A stretch of 64,000 nt of DNA from CAVTTH01 sp963737545 (GTDB taxonomy: Bacteria > Verrucomicrobiota > Verrucomicrobiia > Chthoniobacterales > UBA10450): positions 744,001 through 808,000 of the forward strand of contig CAVTTH010000003.1 in assembly GCA_963737545.1 (NCBI GenBank), given 5' to 3'. Under the pieces are notes generated by a model that was not told where the DNA came from, did not search any database, and saw only the letters and a program-made list of their open reading frames with translations. Below are positions 44,263 to 52,848 of this stretch, in pieces; within the stretch, counting starts at the first letter, position 1; each line of letters opens with the position of its first letter. The position numbers and the translations under genes are program-made.

Positions 44263-45219
44263 CTACCTCGAATTTGCTGCGATTCGCTCGCGAGGCTTTG
44301 GCCGCATCAGATATTGGCCGCCGGTAGGTGTCAGAATTTTTTCTTGAATGCAAAGCTGGTCGAGCAAGCTAAGGATTTCGAACAGTGCTCGCGTATCTTC
44401 ATTTTCGACATACGCGGCGCGAGTACCTGGAGGCACGACGAAGCGAAGAACAGCATCAAACTCAGTCTGCCACTCGATGTCGAACCAGCGCTCGAAGACA
44501 CTGACAATTTCGCCCGAACGAATTGATTCGAAGGGTGAGCCGAGTTTGCCTGGTTCCGGGCGCTCGATTTTGGAAGTGACTCGCTGATAGATCGTTTCCA
44601 GTCGGAACTTTTCCGGCAGGACGGCCAAAAGCTGGTTCGCGAGCACAAGCCGTTTCTCGTCGTATTGGAATTGGGTTTCCCCGATGAAGTCGTGAATCCA
44701 CAAATAGCCGCTCGGCACCAGTGTGTGCCAAACCTGTTCGGCGATGTGTTCCAAAAACAAAACGTGATGAAGAGCGGTCTGCGCGACGACCAACTCAAAA
44801 GCTTTCGCTGGCAGTTTTACGAAATTAAGGTCGGCTACTTCATACGTGAGTGGTAGTTTTTTTTCTTTCGCAATCTCGAGTGCTTTGGCGATTGCATTTT
44901 CGGAGATGTCGATTCCATGTAGAATTTGGCAGACGCCCGCCTCGACCAGAGCACGTTCGAGCCTGCCAGCGCCGCATCCGAGGGTGAGACCGCGCTCGAA
45001 CTTTAAGCCACGTTCCTTCGCCAGTCGGGCAAGAGAGGATTGGTAACGGCCGACGCGCAGAGCAGCGCTGGCTTTAGCGTCCTCAGCAGCCGCTTCGGAT
45101 TGCTCGAGGTGGGGCAAAATTCTTCCCCAAATCTCATTTTCGCGAGCGGCCATGTCATTGTAGACGCTGCGATCTGCCATGGCGCGCTCAATGATCTCCC
45201 GAGCTCTATCGATGCTCAT
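44263..45219 (-). CDS. SAM-dependent methyltransferase
   Basis: 318 residues from ATG 45219 (MSIDRAREIIERAMADRSVY). Class I Rossmann methyltransferase: motif I GLTLGCGAGRLERALVEAG near residue 75, acidic loop GIDISENAIAKALEIA, motif IV-like FELVVAQTALHHVLFLEHIA. The C-terminal half is longer than a minimal enzyme (IHDFIGETQFQYDEKRLVLA and further), like methyltransferases of glycan or natural-product clusters. The open frame extends to 45306 with MEIRGTSCVW, which is not convincing. A perfect AGTTAC/GTAACT palindrome sits ~35 bases upstream. Substrate not known; near glycosyltransferases. Confidence 0.78.
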   Translation of the reverse strand: MSIDRAREIIERAMADRSVYNDMAARENEIWGRILPHLEQSEAAAEDAKASAALRVGRYQSSLARLAKERGLKFERGLTLGCGAGRLERALVEAGVCQILHGIDISENAIAKALEIAKEKKLPLTYEVADLNFVKLPAKAFELVVAQTALHHVLFLEHIAEQVWHTLVPSGYLWIHDFIGETQFQYDEKRLVLANQLLAVLPEKFRLETIYQRVTSKIERPEPGKLGSPFESIRSGEIVSVFERWFDIEWQTEFDAVLRFVVPPGTRAAYVENEDTRALFEILSLLDQLCIQEKILTPTGGQYLMRPKPRERIAANSR

Positions 45220-45721
45220 GATGGTCACAGCTCTTCGCTTTTGATCGTTGAAGTTACAATTAGTAACTGGCGCTGGCCAAACACAAGACGTTCCTCTAAT
45301 CTCCAAGTTGAATCAGTTGTATCGAGGCAGAGTATTGGATCCCTCATAGACGAAATACCGCCTTTGGTTAGGCGGCAACGGAATATTTTCTTTCTAACCC
45401 GTGAGACGAGAGTCGAAGGCTCTGATTCGCAGAGTCCCGTTCACTGGCGACCCCGTGCCGAAAGTTTTCCGGCAAGAATCGACTGGACTCTCGGCGCAGC
45501 ATCGCTTGATCCAGCGCCCATCACTGTCTCGGGAGTCGGAAACCAATTGACGAGCATTTCTGTTTTCCAGCCCCTGCTCCGTTGGTAGGACCCTACGGTT
45601 CCTCGCACCGATGCGGCATTCCACGCCCAGTGGGCCCATGAGCGGCAGGTTCACATCGAAGTCGCCCACAACCCAGATGCGTTTTGCGAGAGACAGTCAT
45701 AAACCGCGCTACAAGAAAGCA
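45220..45721. other. 502-base gap; one short palindrome
   Basis: AGTTAC-AATTA-GTAACT at 45252-45268 is a perfect inverted repeat 33 bases upstream of the methyltransferase start, a candidate operator. A frame at 45394-45669 on the minus strand has no recognised family signature. Nothing else supportable was found. Confidence 0.35.
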
Positions 45722-46903
45722 TTAGTCGCGCTGGAAATTTGCGATGACCTCTCGGTAGATACCGAAGAGATGTTGGAACACGCCCGTCCAGCCATATTGT
45801 TCTTCCGCCACGCGTGAAGCCAGTTTACCCATGCGTTGCAGTTTGCTTTCGCTGAACCGTTCGATCGCATTTGCCAGCGCTTCCGCGGAATTTTCCTCCG
45901 CCCACGATCCTTGCTCGTGAAAAATAATGCGGTCCATGTAACTCCCGCGAATCCCAACCACCGGCGTCCCGCAAGCCTGACTTTCCAGCGTGACAAAGCC
46001 GAAGGTTTCCTGAATCCCGGGATGAACGAAAAGATCGGCCGCGCGATAGTAGCGCGCGAGTTGCGCGGATTCCGTGCAATACGGAATCCAAGTTACGTTA
46101 CCGACTTCATCGCGCAGCCGGCGCAATTGCTCGCGCTGAGCTCCATCGCCGATCACGAGCAGATGGAAACGCCCCGGGCATCGTTGCACAAGGATTTCGA
46201 AACTGCGAAACAGAGTCTGCGTATTTTTTTCCTGCGCCAGGCGACCAATGTAGAGAAGTAACTTTTGCTCCGGCTTAATACCTAACGAATCGCGAGTCGA
46301 TACGAAATCGTCGGAATCGGGACGAAAGACCTCTGTGTTTACCCCCAGGCTGACCGGCCGCACATTCCTCACTCCCCATTTTTTCAGCAAGCGCGCCAAT
46401 TGGTCGGAAGGAACCAGTGTCGCTTCGAACTGGTTGTAGAGCTTGCCAATGTAGCGCTCCGCCGAATCCATCACGACGTCGATGGCGGTTTTCCCAAAGA
46501 ACTTTGCGGCGCTCCGCAGATACGCCTCCGGAAAATGGGAGTGATAAAATCCGACCGTGGGAATGCGCAAGGCGCGACCCGATGCAATCGTCTTCCACGC
46601 CATTTGATAGGGATCACCCGATTCGATCAGGTCCGGCTGTTCACGTTCGAGGATTTGCTCGACCGCGCGTAGGTTCAGCAGAGCGCGATACCGCGAAGTG
46701 CGCGAAAGCAGCGGCGAGTGAATCGAATAGATGCGCGAGCGCTCGCTTTCGATGACTTCAGTTCTCTCGCCCGGAATGATGAGCACGTGCTCATCATTCG
46801 TCGAGTTCTGGATGTAATTGATTTTCTCGTGAACGTAGCGCTTCACCCCGCCGCTGAGTGGAGAGTAAAACTGGGTCAGGTCGCAGATCTTCAACGTGAG
46901 CAC
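45722..46903 (-). CDS. GT4 glycosyltransferase (GT-B fold)
   Basis: 393 residues from GTG 46903. Typical features: N-terminal FYSPLSGGVKRYVHEKIN with the Gly-rich acceptor loop, PTVGFYHSHFPE, LGVNTEVFRPDSDD, the donor site LLYIGRLAQEKNTQTLFRSF and the E-x7-E region in FVHPGIQETFGFVTLESQAC. Retaining GT4 enzymes use nucleotide sugars for lipopolysaccharide or glycolipid assembly. The annotated frame runs back to 46936 through a REP hairpin (codons for SRSEAAT), so GTG 46903, just at the REP edge, is favoured; TTG 46894 is an option. It follows the trxB stop in the same direction. Confidence 0.85.
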   Translation of the reverse strand: MLTLKICDLTQFYSPLSGGVKRYVHEKINYIQNSTNDEHVLIIPGERTEVIESERSRIYSIHSPLLSRTSRYRALLNLRAVEQILEREQPDLIESGDPYQMAWKTIASGRALRIPTVGFYHSHFPEAYLRSAAKFFGKTAIDVVMDSAERYIGKLYNQFEATLVPSDQLARLLKKWGVRNVRPVSLGVNTEVFRPDSDDFVSTRDSLGIKPEQKLLLYIGRLAQEKNTQTLFRSFEILVQRCPGRFHLLVIGDGAQREQLRRLRDEVGNVTWIPYCTESAQLARYYRAADLFVHPGIQETFGFVTLESQACGTPVVGIRGSYMDRIIFHEQGSWAEENSAEALANAIERFSESKLQRMGKLASRVAEEQYGWTGVFQHLFGIYREVIANFQRD

Positions 46904-46904
46904 T

Positions 46905-46928
46905 GTAGCCGCTTCGCTCCGCGAAGCG
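46905..46928 (+). repeat. Solo class B REP hairpin
   Basis: GTAGCCGCTTCGCTCCGCGA then AGCG: same head and stem as the class B units at 5140 and 5279, 40 kb away. It sits between trxB and the start of the GT4 gene and abuts the probable GTG start. Confidence 0.8.
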
Positions 46929-46944
46929 CCAGTCAACGCACCGG

Positions 46945-47895
46945 TCAGCTTGACCGGCCGTCGTAGGATTTTCTATGTTCCAATCCACTCAAATATTTCT
47001 CCGCCTCCATCGCCGCGGCGCAACCGGAGCCAGCGGCCGTTATCGCCTGTTTGTAAACGCGATCGGCCACGTCCCCGGCGATAAAGACACCGGGATGTTT
47101 GCTTTCCGCCAGATGCCTGACGAGCAAATATCCCTCGGGATCGGTTTCGAGCTTCCCGGCAAACGCTTTCGTGTTCGGGTCGTGCCCAATCGCGACAAAA
47201 ACGCAGGCAATCTCGAGCAGCCGTTCTTCTTTGGTTTGAACGTTGCGCAGCTTGACGGCAGACATCTCGCCTTTGTCATCGGCAACATACTTGGTCACGA
47301 CCGTGTTCCAGATCGGTTCGATCTTTTCATTCGCGAGAACGCGGTTCGCCATGATTTTTGAAGCGCGCAACGTGTCGCGCCGATGAATGAGGTAGACCTT
47401 GGAGGCGAAGCGCGTCAGAAAAATGGCTTCCTCGGCGGCGGAATCCCCGCCGCCAATCACACAAACGGGAACATTGCGATAAAACGCGCCGTCGCACGTC
47501 GCACAACTCGTTAGGCCGTGACCGATCAGCTTCTCTTCGTTCTCCAGGCCCAGATAGCGCGCCGAAGCCCCGCTGGCTATGATGAACGCCTGCGTCTCGA
47601 GCCATTTGTCGTCGGCCTTGATTCGAACATGGCTGTCTGTCGGATCGAAGTCGGTCACCTCGGAATAGGAGAAGCGAGCTCCGAATTTCTCCGCCTGCTC
47701 ATGCATGTTCAAAATGAGCTGCGGCCCATCGATCCCCATCGGAAAACCCGGGAAGTTTTCGACGAGCGTTGTCGTGGCAAGCTGACCGCCAGGGTGACTT
47801 CCTTCGAGCACAAGCGGATTCAAATTCGCGCGAGCCGCGTAAATGGCGGCAGTTAAACCCGCGCAGCCACTCCCCGCGATAATCACTTTTTCCAT
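46945..47895 (-). CDS. trxB: Thioredoxin reductase
   Basis: 316 residues from ATG 47895 (MEKVIIAGSGCAGLTAAIYA). Two dinucleotide-binding motifs: FAD site GSGCAGLTAAIYAA (usually GSGPAG, Pro replaced by Cys) and NADPH site VIGGGDSAAEEAIF. The redox pair is SCATCDGAFY near residue 135. C-terminal FAD part: GVFIAGDVADRVYKQAITAA. Low-molecular-weight bacterial TrxB reduces thioredoxin with NADPH. The open frame upstream to 47964 is not needed. It is divergent from fpg with an 85-base intergenic region. Confidence 0.94.
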   Translation of the reverse strand: MEKVIIAGSGCAGLTAAIYAARANLNPLVLEGSHPGGQLATTTLVENFPGFPMGIDGPQLILNMHEQAEKFGARFSYSEVTDFDPTDSHVRIKADDKWLETQAFIIASGASARYLGLENEEKLIGHGLTSCATCDGAFYRNVPVCVIGGGDSAAEEAIFLTRFASKVYLIHRRDTLRASKIMANRVLANEKIEPIWNTVVTKYVADDKGEMSAVKLRNVQTKEERLLEIACVFVAIGHDPNTKAFAGKLETDPEGYLLVRHLAESKHPGVFIAGDVADRVYKQAITAAGSGCAAAMEAEKYLSGLEHRKSYDGRSS

Positions 47896-47980
47896 GCCCG
47901 CGCAACTTAGCACGGCGCGGACGCGATCGTAAACCGTCGTGACGAATTGCCGCGGCAAATTCACTGCCTATTTTTGGACG

Positions 47981-48781
47981 ATGCCCGAGCTGGCCGAAGT
48001 CGAATGGTACCGCAAACAATGGGATGCCGCGTTCGGCAAAAAGGTTGTTGCTGTCCGACTGCATGCACGGAAGCGAGTTTTCCGCGGAACGAGTCCGCGT
48101 GCTCTTCAGGAAAATCTTGTCGACGAAAAGCTCCTTGGGTCGACAACCCGAGGGAAGCAAATGCTCTTTGCATTCTCGGACGGAAACTGGCTCAGCATTC
48201 ATCTCGGCATGACCGGAAAAATCCATGTTGCGCCGCCCAATTTTCGCTCTGGAAAACACGACCATCTTGTTTTGCATCAACGCGACCGCGCGCTTGTCTT
48301 CACCGATTCACGTCAATTCGGCCGCGTCCGCTTCCATCATGGAAAGATCTCGCCCGATTGGTGGACGACCAATGTTCCAGAAATCATTTCGCATGCATTC
48401 GACCGGAGTTTCGTCGAGCAATTTCTGGATCGGCATCGCAAAGCGCCGATCAAAGCCGTCCTGCTCATGCAGAGTGGTTTCTCGGGGATCGGCAATTGGA
48501 TGGCGGATGAGATTCTTTGGCGGAGCCGAATTCATCCTGCCATACTCACCGGCAAATTGACTGCGACGCAGCGCGACGCACTCTTTCACGCCGCGAAGTT
48601 CGTTGCGTGCGGAGCGTTGCGCACGCTCGGAAAGAATAATTCCGATCCGCCGCGGAGTTGGCTGATCCATCAGAAATGGAAGCCCACAGGAATTTGTCCG
48701 CGACATTGTACGCTGCTCCAGCGCGAGACAATCGGCGGACGAACGACGGTGTGGTGTGCAAAATGCCAGCTCCGAGATTGA
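47981..48781 (+). CDS. mutM: Formamidopyrimidine-DNA glycosylase
   Basis: 266 residues from ATG 47981 (MPELAEVEWYRKQWDAAFGK). Catalytic Pro2-Glu3 is intact, Lys near 58 (TTRGKQMLFAF) corresponds to the conserved Lys, and the helix-two-turn-helix GFSGIGNWMADEILWRS is clear. The zinc finger is RSWLIHQKWKPTGICPRHCT then CAKC; the first pair is C-x3-C rather than C-x2-C (CPRHC), a small departure. The enzyme removes 8-oxoguanine and nicks abasic sites. The frame is open to 47939 but that part covers the trxB promoter region. Its stop lies one base before the end of the convergent GT2 gene. Confidence 0.92.
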   Translation: MPELAEVEWYRKQWDAAFGKKVVAVRLHARKRVFRGTSPRALQENLVDEKLLGSTTRGKQMLFAFSDGNWLSIHLGMTGKIHVAPPNFRSGKHDHLVLHQRDRALVFTDSRQFGRVRFHHGKISPDWWTTNVPEIISHAFDRSFVEQFLDRHRKAPIKAVLLMQSGFSGIGNWMADEILWRSRIHPAILTGKLTATQRDALFHAAKFVACGALRTLGKNNSDPPRSWLIHQKWKPTGICPRHCTLLQRETIGGRTTVWCAKCQLRD

Positions 48782-48782
48782 G

Positions 48783-49478
48783 TTATTCGAACGCGATTCG
48801 CAGCAACGTCGTGATGATCCGCGCACTGGCGAGAAACGTTCCGCGGAACGTCCCGGAAACCTTGGACACGCCGCTGGCGCGGCGTCGATGATTTACCGGC
48901 ACTTCGAGAATACGCAGACCGGCGCGCGCGGCCTTCATCTGCATCTCCAGATTCCAGCCATAGGTTTCTTCACGCATCGACAACTTCTCGAGAGCATCAC
49001 GCCGGATGGCGCGGAACGGGCACATGTCTGTGTAACGAACGCCGTAAAGTAGTTGGATCATCCATCCGGCAATTCGCCCGGATAAAATCTGCTGGAGATT
49101 CATGCTGCCGGCTTCGCGCTCGCCGCGGGTCCGCGATCCGATCACGAAATCATGGGAACTGGCAGCAATCGGTTCGGTCAGACGAGCCATCATCTCAGGG
49201 CAATCGCTTCCGTCGCCATCAAGGAAGACCACGACATCGCACTCACGTGAAACGGCGTTCACCCCGGCGGCACAGGCGCGGCCGTACCCGCGGAGCGGCT
49301 GCGAGATGACCCGCGCTCCCGCTTCACCGGCACGTTCGGCGGTTCGATCGGTGCTGCCATTATCGACAACAATCACTTCGCGCGGGATCTGTGTTGCGAA
49401 ACATTGGTGCACGACGCCGGCGATCGGCTCTTCTTCATTCAGCGCGGGAATGACGACGGAAACAAAGCTCATCGCCAT
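48783..49478 (-). CDS. GT2 glycosyltransferase (DPM1/polyprenyl-phosphate-sugar synthase-like)
   Basis: 231 residues, GT-A fold: VSVVIPALNEEEPIAG at the start, VIVVDNGSTDRTAERAGEAG, VVVFLDGDGSDCPEMM (DXD metal site) and SRTRGEREAGSMNLQQILSG. The final part is helical with VNHRRRASGVSKVSGTFRGT. Related to dolichol-phosphate mannose or undecaprenyl-phosphate sugar transferases; it lacks long C-terminal membrane helices. Likely part of a glycan path with the epimerase and DUF2064 gene upstream in the same direction. Confidence 0.83.
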   Translation of the reverse strand: MAMSFVSVVIPALNEEEPIAGVVHQCFATQIPREVIVVDNGSTDRTAERAGEAGARVISQPLRGYGRACAAGVNAVSRECDVVVFLDGDGSDCPEMMARLTEPIAASSHDFVIGSRTRGEREAGSMNLQQILSGRIAGWMIQLLYGVRYTDMCPFRAIRRDALEKLSMREETYGWNLEMQMKAARAGLRILEVPVNHRRRASGVSKVSGTFRGTFLASARIITTLLRIAFE

Positions 49479-49486
49479 TGCTCACT

Positions 49487-50623
49487 TCAGATCTTCATTT
49501 GCGCGACGCGATGGACGATGCCTTTGCGGCGCAGTATCTCCGCTGCTCCTGCGAAGTAATCTCGGACGTCGGATTGGTCGCGAATCCAATCCAAGTAACG
49601 GCCGATTCCTGCGGCTAGATCGATCTGGGGCTCGTAACCCGCGGCCTGGATGCGATCGATCCCGCTGGTCAGATGCCGAATTTCTCCGGGTCTAAATTCG
49701 CCGTTTACTTCAGCGGGAATTCTGATTCCGAGAAGCTCTGAAATTTGCTCCGCTATTTCGCGAATACTAACGCCGCGACCGCTGCCAACGTTCACCGGCG
49801 AGCCATCAAGCAAATCGGTTTCGGCAGCGAGCAAGTTCGCGCGCGCAACGTCTTCGACGAAAGAAAAATCGCGTGTCTGTTCACCGTCTTCATAAAATAC
49901 CTGGGGCAGATTGTTCAGCAACCGCGTGCAGAAAATCGCGATGACGCCGGTATATGGGTTGAAAATCGACTGTCGCGGACCGTAGGTGCATGAATAACGC
50001 AGAGCGACGGTTGGGATTCCCGTTTGCTTTCCCCAGAGTAAAACCAGCTTTTCCTGGTCAACTTTGGTCAGGCCGTAAACCGTTTCGCCGCCAACCGGAG
50101 CGCTTTCCGGTGTCGGAACACTGCTCGTGGCGACCCCGCAGATGGGACACCGCACCGACCAATCTCCGGCGCGCAGCTGTTCAACGGGACGCACACCGGG
50201 AAAAACCAAGCCATGTGCGGGACAATTCCCCGCGCCTTCGCTGTAAACTGCTTGAGATGACGCCACAATGATTTTGTGGATCGGAAGATTTTCTTCGCGA
50301 ATAACCTCGAGCATTAGTGCTGTCCCGAAGCTATTAACGTAGAAATACTTCGCGATTTCCGGCATGTAGCCACCATAGGCGGCCTGGTGAAACACGATGT
50401 CTATCCCTTCGAGCGCGGCCGCAATTGTATCGCGGTCGCAGACATCGCCTTTGATAAATTCTGCGTCCTCCGAAATCCAGTTTGGTCGCCCCCGCCGGTG
50501 TGTTTGCGGCTCGATATTGTCGAGAATCCGCACCGTCCACCCTTCGTCGCAGAGAAGGTCTACGATGTGCGATCCGACAAGACCAGCGCCTCCTGTGACG
50601 AGTGCCCGTTTCTTGCGTTCCAT
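49487..50623 (-). CDS. NAD-dependent epimerase/dehydratase (extended SDR)
   Basis: 378 residues: TGGAGLVGSHIVDLL at the N-terminus (NAD), FHQAAYGGYMPEIAKYFYVN, SSQAVYSEGAG and the catalytic YxxxK in TVYGLTKVDQEKL. An insertion of about 40 residues (NCPAHGLVFPGVRP to VRCPICGVATSSVP) precedes the Tyr motif and has a CP-x2-G / CPICG pair, suggestive of a zinc knuckle not standard in SDR sugar epimerases. The C-terminal portion FRPGEIRHLTSGIDRIQAAG is as in UDP-glucose/GDP-sugar epimerases. Substrate unknown. Its ATG overlaps the TAA of the upstream gene (TAATG). Confidence 0.82.
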   Translation of the reverse strand: MERKKRALVTGGAGLVGSHIVDLLCDEGWTVRILDNIEPQTHRRGRPNWISEDAEFIKGDVCDRDTIAAALEGIDIVFHQAAYGGYMPEIAKYFYVNSFGTALMLEVIREENLPIHKIIVASSQAVYSEGAGNCPAHGLVFPGVRPVEQLRAGDWSVRCPICGVATSSVPTPESAPVGGETVYGLTKVDQEKLVLLWGKQTGIPTVALRYSCTYGPRQSIFNPYTGVIAIFCTRLLNNLPQVFYEDGEQTRDFSFVEDVARANLLAAETDLLDGSPVNVGSGRGVSIREIAEQISELLGIRIPAEVNGEFRPGEIRHLTSGIDRIQAAGYEPQIDLAAGIGRYLDWIRDQSDVRDYFAGAAEILRRKGIVHRVAQMKI

Positions 50624-51387
50624 TAATCGTTAGGCCAAATACGACTACGCCCTTCGCGTCGCAAAATTTCCGACAAATAGGACCTTGTATGGCGCGCTTC
50701 GTAACCACCCGACTTACCTGCGTTGGAATCGAAAAGATCTTCGCAGAGCTGACTAAGTGTCGCGCGATCGTCAACATCATACCAGCTGGGCAACAACTCG
50801 ACTTGAACACCAATCTCGGCTGCGCGCTGACGCGTTTGCGTTAAAACACGGTCCGTACTCCAGTCAATTCGCTCAAAAACGTGGTCGTGCTCGCTTTTCA
50901 GACCAATCAGATAATACCCGCCATCATTTGCTGGGCCGAGAACGATACGATCACCAGCTCGCGCCAGATATTGCGACGCCTGCTGGTAAATTTTGGGTGG
51001 TACGGTCGGGCTGTCTGAACCAATTAAACAAACCGATTCAAAACCAAGAGCCATAATATCTGCCGCCGCAAATCTTAATCGGTCTCCAAAGTTGATGCCT
51101 CGTTGCGTGATCAGTTGAATTTCTTTTGGAAGAATGCCTTTGTATGATTTCGCCCCTCCGCGTGGCGTATAAACAGCCATGCCGACGGCGGATTTGTTCC
51201 AACTCGCATCTAATATTGCTGCTGCCACATCGCGCAGAAAACATGTGTTTAACGCCGTGGCTTCGTTTGGCGTAAGAGGTGGCGTTAAACGCGTTTTCAC
51301 TTTCCCCACCTGTGGAACCTTTGTCATGATTGCGAGAGCACATGATCCTAGAACAATGTGTTGTCGACGTTTTGTATCGTTCTTCAC
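50623..51387 (-). CDS. DUF2064 / TIGR04282-type glycosyltransferase-like protein
   Basis: 254 residues from GTG 51387. Motifs of the family: CALAIMTKVPQVGKVKTRLT, GDRLRFAAADIMALGFESVC, LIGSDSPTVPPKIYQQ and VLGPANDGGYYLIGLK. DUF2064 proteins have a GT-A-like fold and appear in arsenosugar or lipid glycan clusters; catalytic role here is unresolved. The C-terminal ~40 residues (SNAGKSGGYEARHTRSYLSE) are variable. It is coupled to the epimerase. An AT-rich gap 51388-51665 precedes the divergent TVP38 gene. Confidence 0.8.
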   Translation of the reverse strand: MKNDTKRRQHIVLGSCALAIMTKVPQVGKVKTRLTPPLTPNEATALNTCFLRDVAAAILDASWNKSAVGMAVYTPRGGAKSYKGILPKEIQLITQRGINFGDRLRFAAADIMALGFESVCLIGSDSPTVPPKIYQQASQYLARAGDRIVLGPANDGGYYLIGLKSEHDHVFERIDWSTDRVLTQTRQRAAEIGVQVELLPSWYDVDDRATLSQLCEDLFDSNAGKSGGYEARHTRSYLSEILRREGRSRIWPND

Positions 51388-51665
51388 AATGGCTGTACTA
51401 AATAGATTTTGGAAAGCATCGTAATCTTAATATTAAGCAGCCTAATAAAGTGTTTTTTTGCCCTTGCGGATCAGAGTGGCACGCCGTGGTGATAACGTTG
51501 AGAGAGCGACGGGCCAAACAAGATTTAAGATTGGCAGTAATCAGAATATCCGGTTTTGTTAAAAGTTATTGGTGTCTTATTAAGTGATGCATTGACACCG
51601 AGAAAAATTTAAGGCAGCAGTATATGATAGTGCTGGCGTTTGCATGAGGCCTCTGACGGGCGAAG

Positions 51666-52433
51666 ATGCAGACAGTGAAATTGAGCCGCGCCCTATACAT
51701 TCAGCTTGGCGGGCTTGTTGCCGCTGTAATTTTGATTTCCGTCACATATCGGATCTTTCCAATAGCGGATTGGTTGGCGAATGTTCAACAGCGCGTAATG
51801 CACTTAGGAGTATGGAGTGCAATTTGTTATCCTCTACTGTACGCGTGTTGTAATGTATTGCTCTTACCGGGTGGCGTGCTGAGCGTTGGAGGTGGATTTT
51901 TCTTTGGTCTTTGGTGGGGCTTTCTTATTGTTCTCGTGGGAAACGTGGGCGGCGCGGCAATTTCTTTCATTATCAGTCGCTTAATTGGGCGACGGTGGTT
52001 GCACCATCGGCTGATGCGGAATCCAAGGCTCAAAGGTCTCGAGCCTACTGTACACCGCGAGGGGTGGAAATTTATTCTGCTCAGCCAGCTGCATCCGCTG
52101 TTTCCGACGAGTTTGCTTAATTACCTTTATGGTCTGACCTCGATTCGCTTTCGCACGTGCATGCTTTGGGTAGCGATCGGGCAAGCCCCCGGACTATTTT
52201 TGTATGTGTATATTGGAACCTTGGGCCAGTTAGGATTGAATCTTTTCCGAGGCAAGAGTCACCCGCGAGTATTTGAATACGTAATTTGGGGAGGTGGTTT
52301 GGTCACTTTGGTCGTTGTTCTGAGTATGATGGGACGCATGGCGCTACGGTTACTACAAGCGATGGAAGACAAACCGAACAACGCTGGCGACCCGAGGCTG
52401 GAAATCGATGTTACAAGAGTCATAAAGACTTAA
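51666..52433 (+). CDS. TVP38/TMEM64 (VTT domain) membrane protein
   Basis: 255 residues with about five to six membrane helices. The VTT signature is clear: GGGFFFGLWWGFLIVLVGNV, GGAAISFIISRLIGRRWLHH and the KFILLSQLHPLFPTSLLNYL segment, with FRTCMLWVAIGQAPGLFLYV. DedA/VTT proteins act as lipid flippases or similar in the inner membrane; the exact substrate is not known. TAA lies one base before the cdd ATG, so a rightward operon runs to gpsA. Confidence 0.85.
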   Translation: MQTVKLSRALYIQLGGLVAAVILISVTYRIFPIADWLANVQQRVMHLGVWSAICYPLLYACCNVLLLPGGVLSVGGGFFFGLWWGFLIVLVGNVGGAAISFIISRLIGRRWLHHRLMRNPRLKGLEPTVHREGWKFILLSQLHPLFPTSLLNYLYGLTSIRFRTCMLWVAIGQAPGLFLYVYIGTLGQLGLNLFRGKSHPRVFEYVIWGGGLVTLVVVLSMMGRMALRLLQAMEDKPNNAGDPRLEIDVTRVIKT

Positions 52434-52434
52434 T

Positions 52435-52848
52435 ATGGATATGAATGTAGATAAAAGTGCTCTCATCGAAGCAGCAGCCAGAGCCTTAGAAAGGGCATTC
52501 GCACCTTATTCTAAATTTCGTGTGGGCGCTGCCCTACTGACGCGATCCGGAAAGGTGTTTATCGGATGCAATATCGAGAACATATCCTTCGGTCTGACAA
52601 TGTGCGCCGAGCGTGTTTGCGTCGGAAATGCGATTGTAGCCGGCGAGCACGAACTGGAGGCGATTGCCATCGTCGCTGCAAGCCGTGAGCCGATCACACC
52701 ATGCGGGGCGTGCCGCCAGGTATTGGCGGAGTTCAATCCAAAATTGAAAATCTATTCCGCAGCTTCAGGCGACCTGATTTCTGAGTTTCAGCTCGATAAT
52801 TTGCTCCCTTGGCCGCGGCGAGGGATCCTGGATTGCGCCAATGTTTAG
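52435..52848 (+). CDS. cdd: Cytidine deaminase
   Basis: 137 residues of the short, tetrameric type. Zinc ligands: Cys in GLTMCAERVCVGNA (CAE, with catalytic Glu) and the pair in TPCGACRQVLAEF. Start loop YSKFRVGAALLTRSG and the strand GKVFIGCNIENIS are typical. Converts cytidine and deoxycytidine to the uracil nucleosides. It overlaps mnmG by 8 bases. ATG 52441 is a second possible start. Confidence 0.93.
   Translation: MDMNVDKSALIEAAARALERAFAPYSKFRVGAALLTRSGKVFIGCNIENISFGLTMCAERVCVGNAIVAGEHELEAIAIVAASREPITPCGACRQVLAEFNPKLKIYSAASGDLISEFQLDNLLPWPRRGILDCANV

Noticed and set aside
45394..45669. 91-codon minus-strand ORF in the 45-kb gap
   Set aside because: No recognisable family, no ribosome site, composition unlike neighbours.
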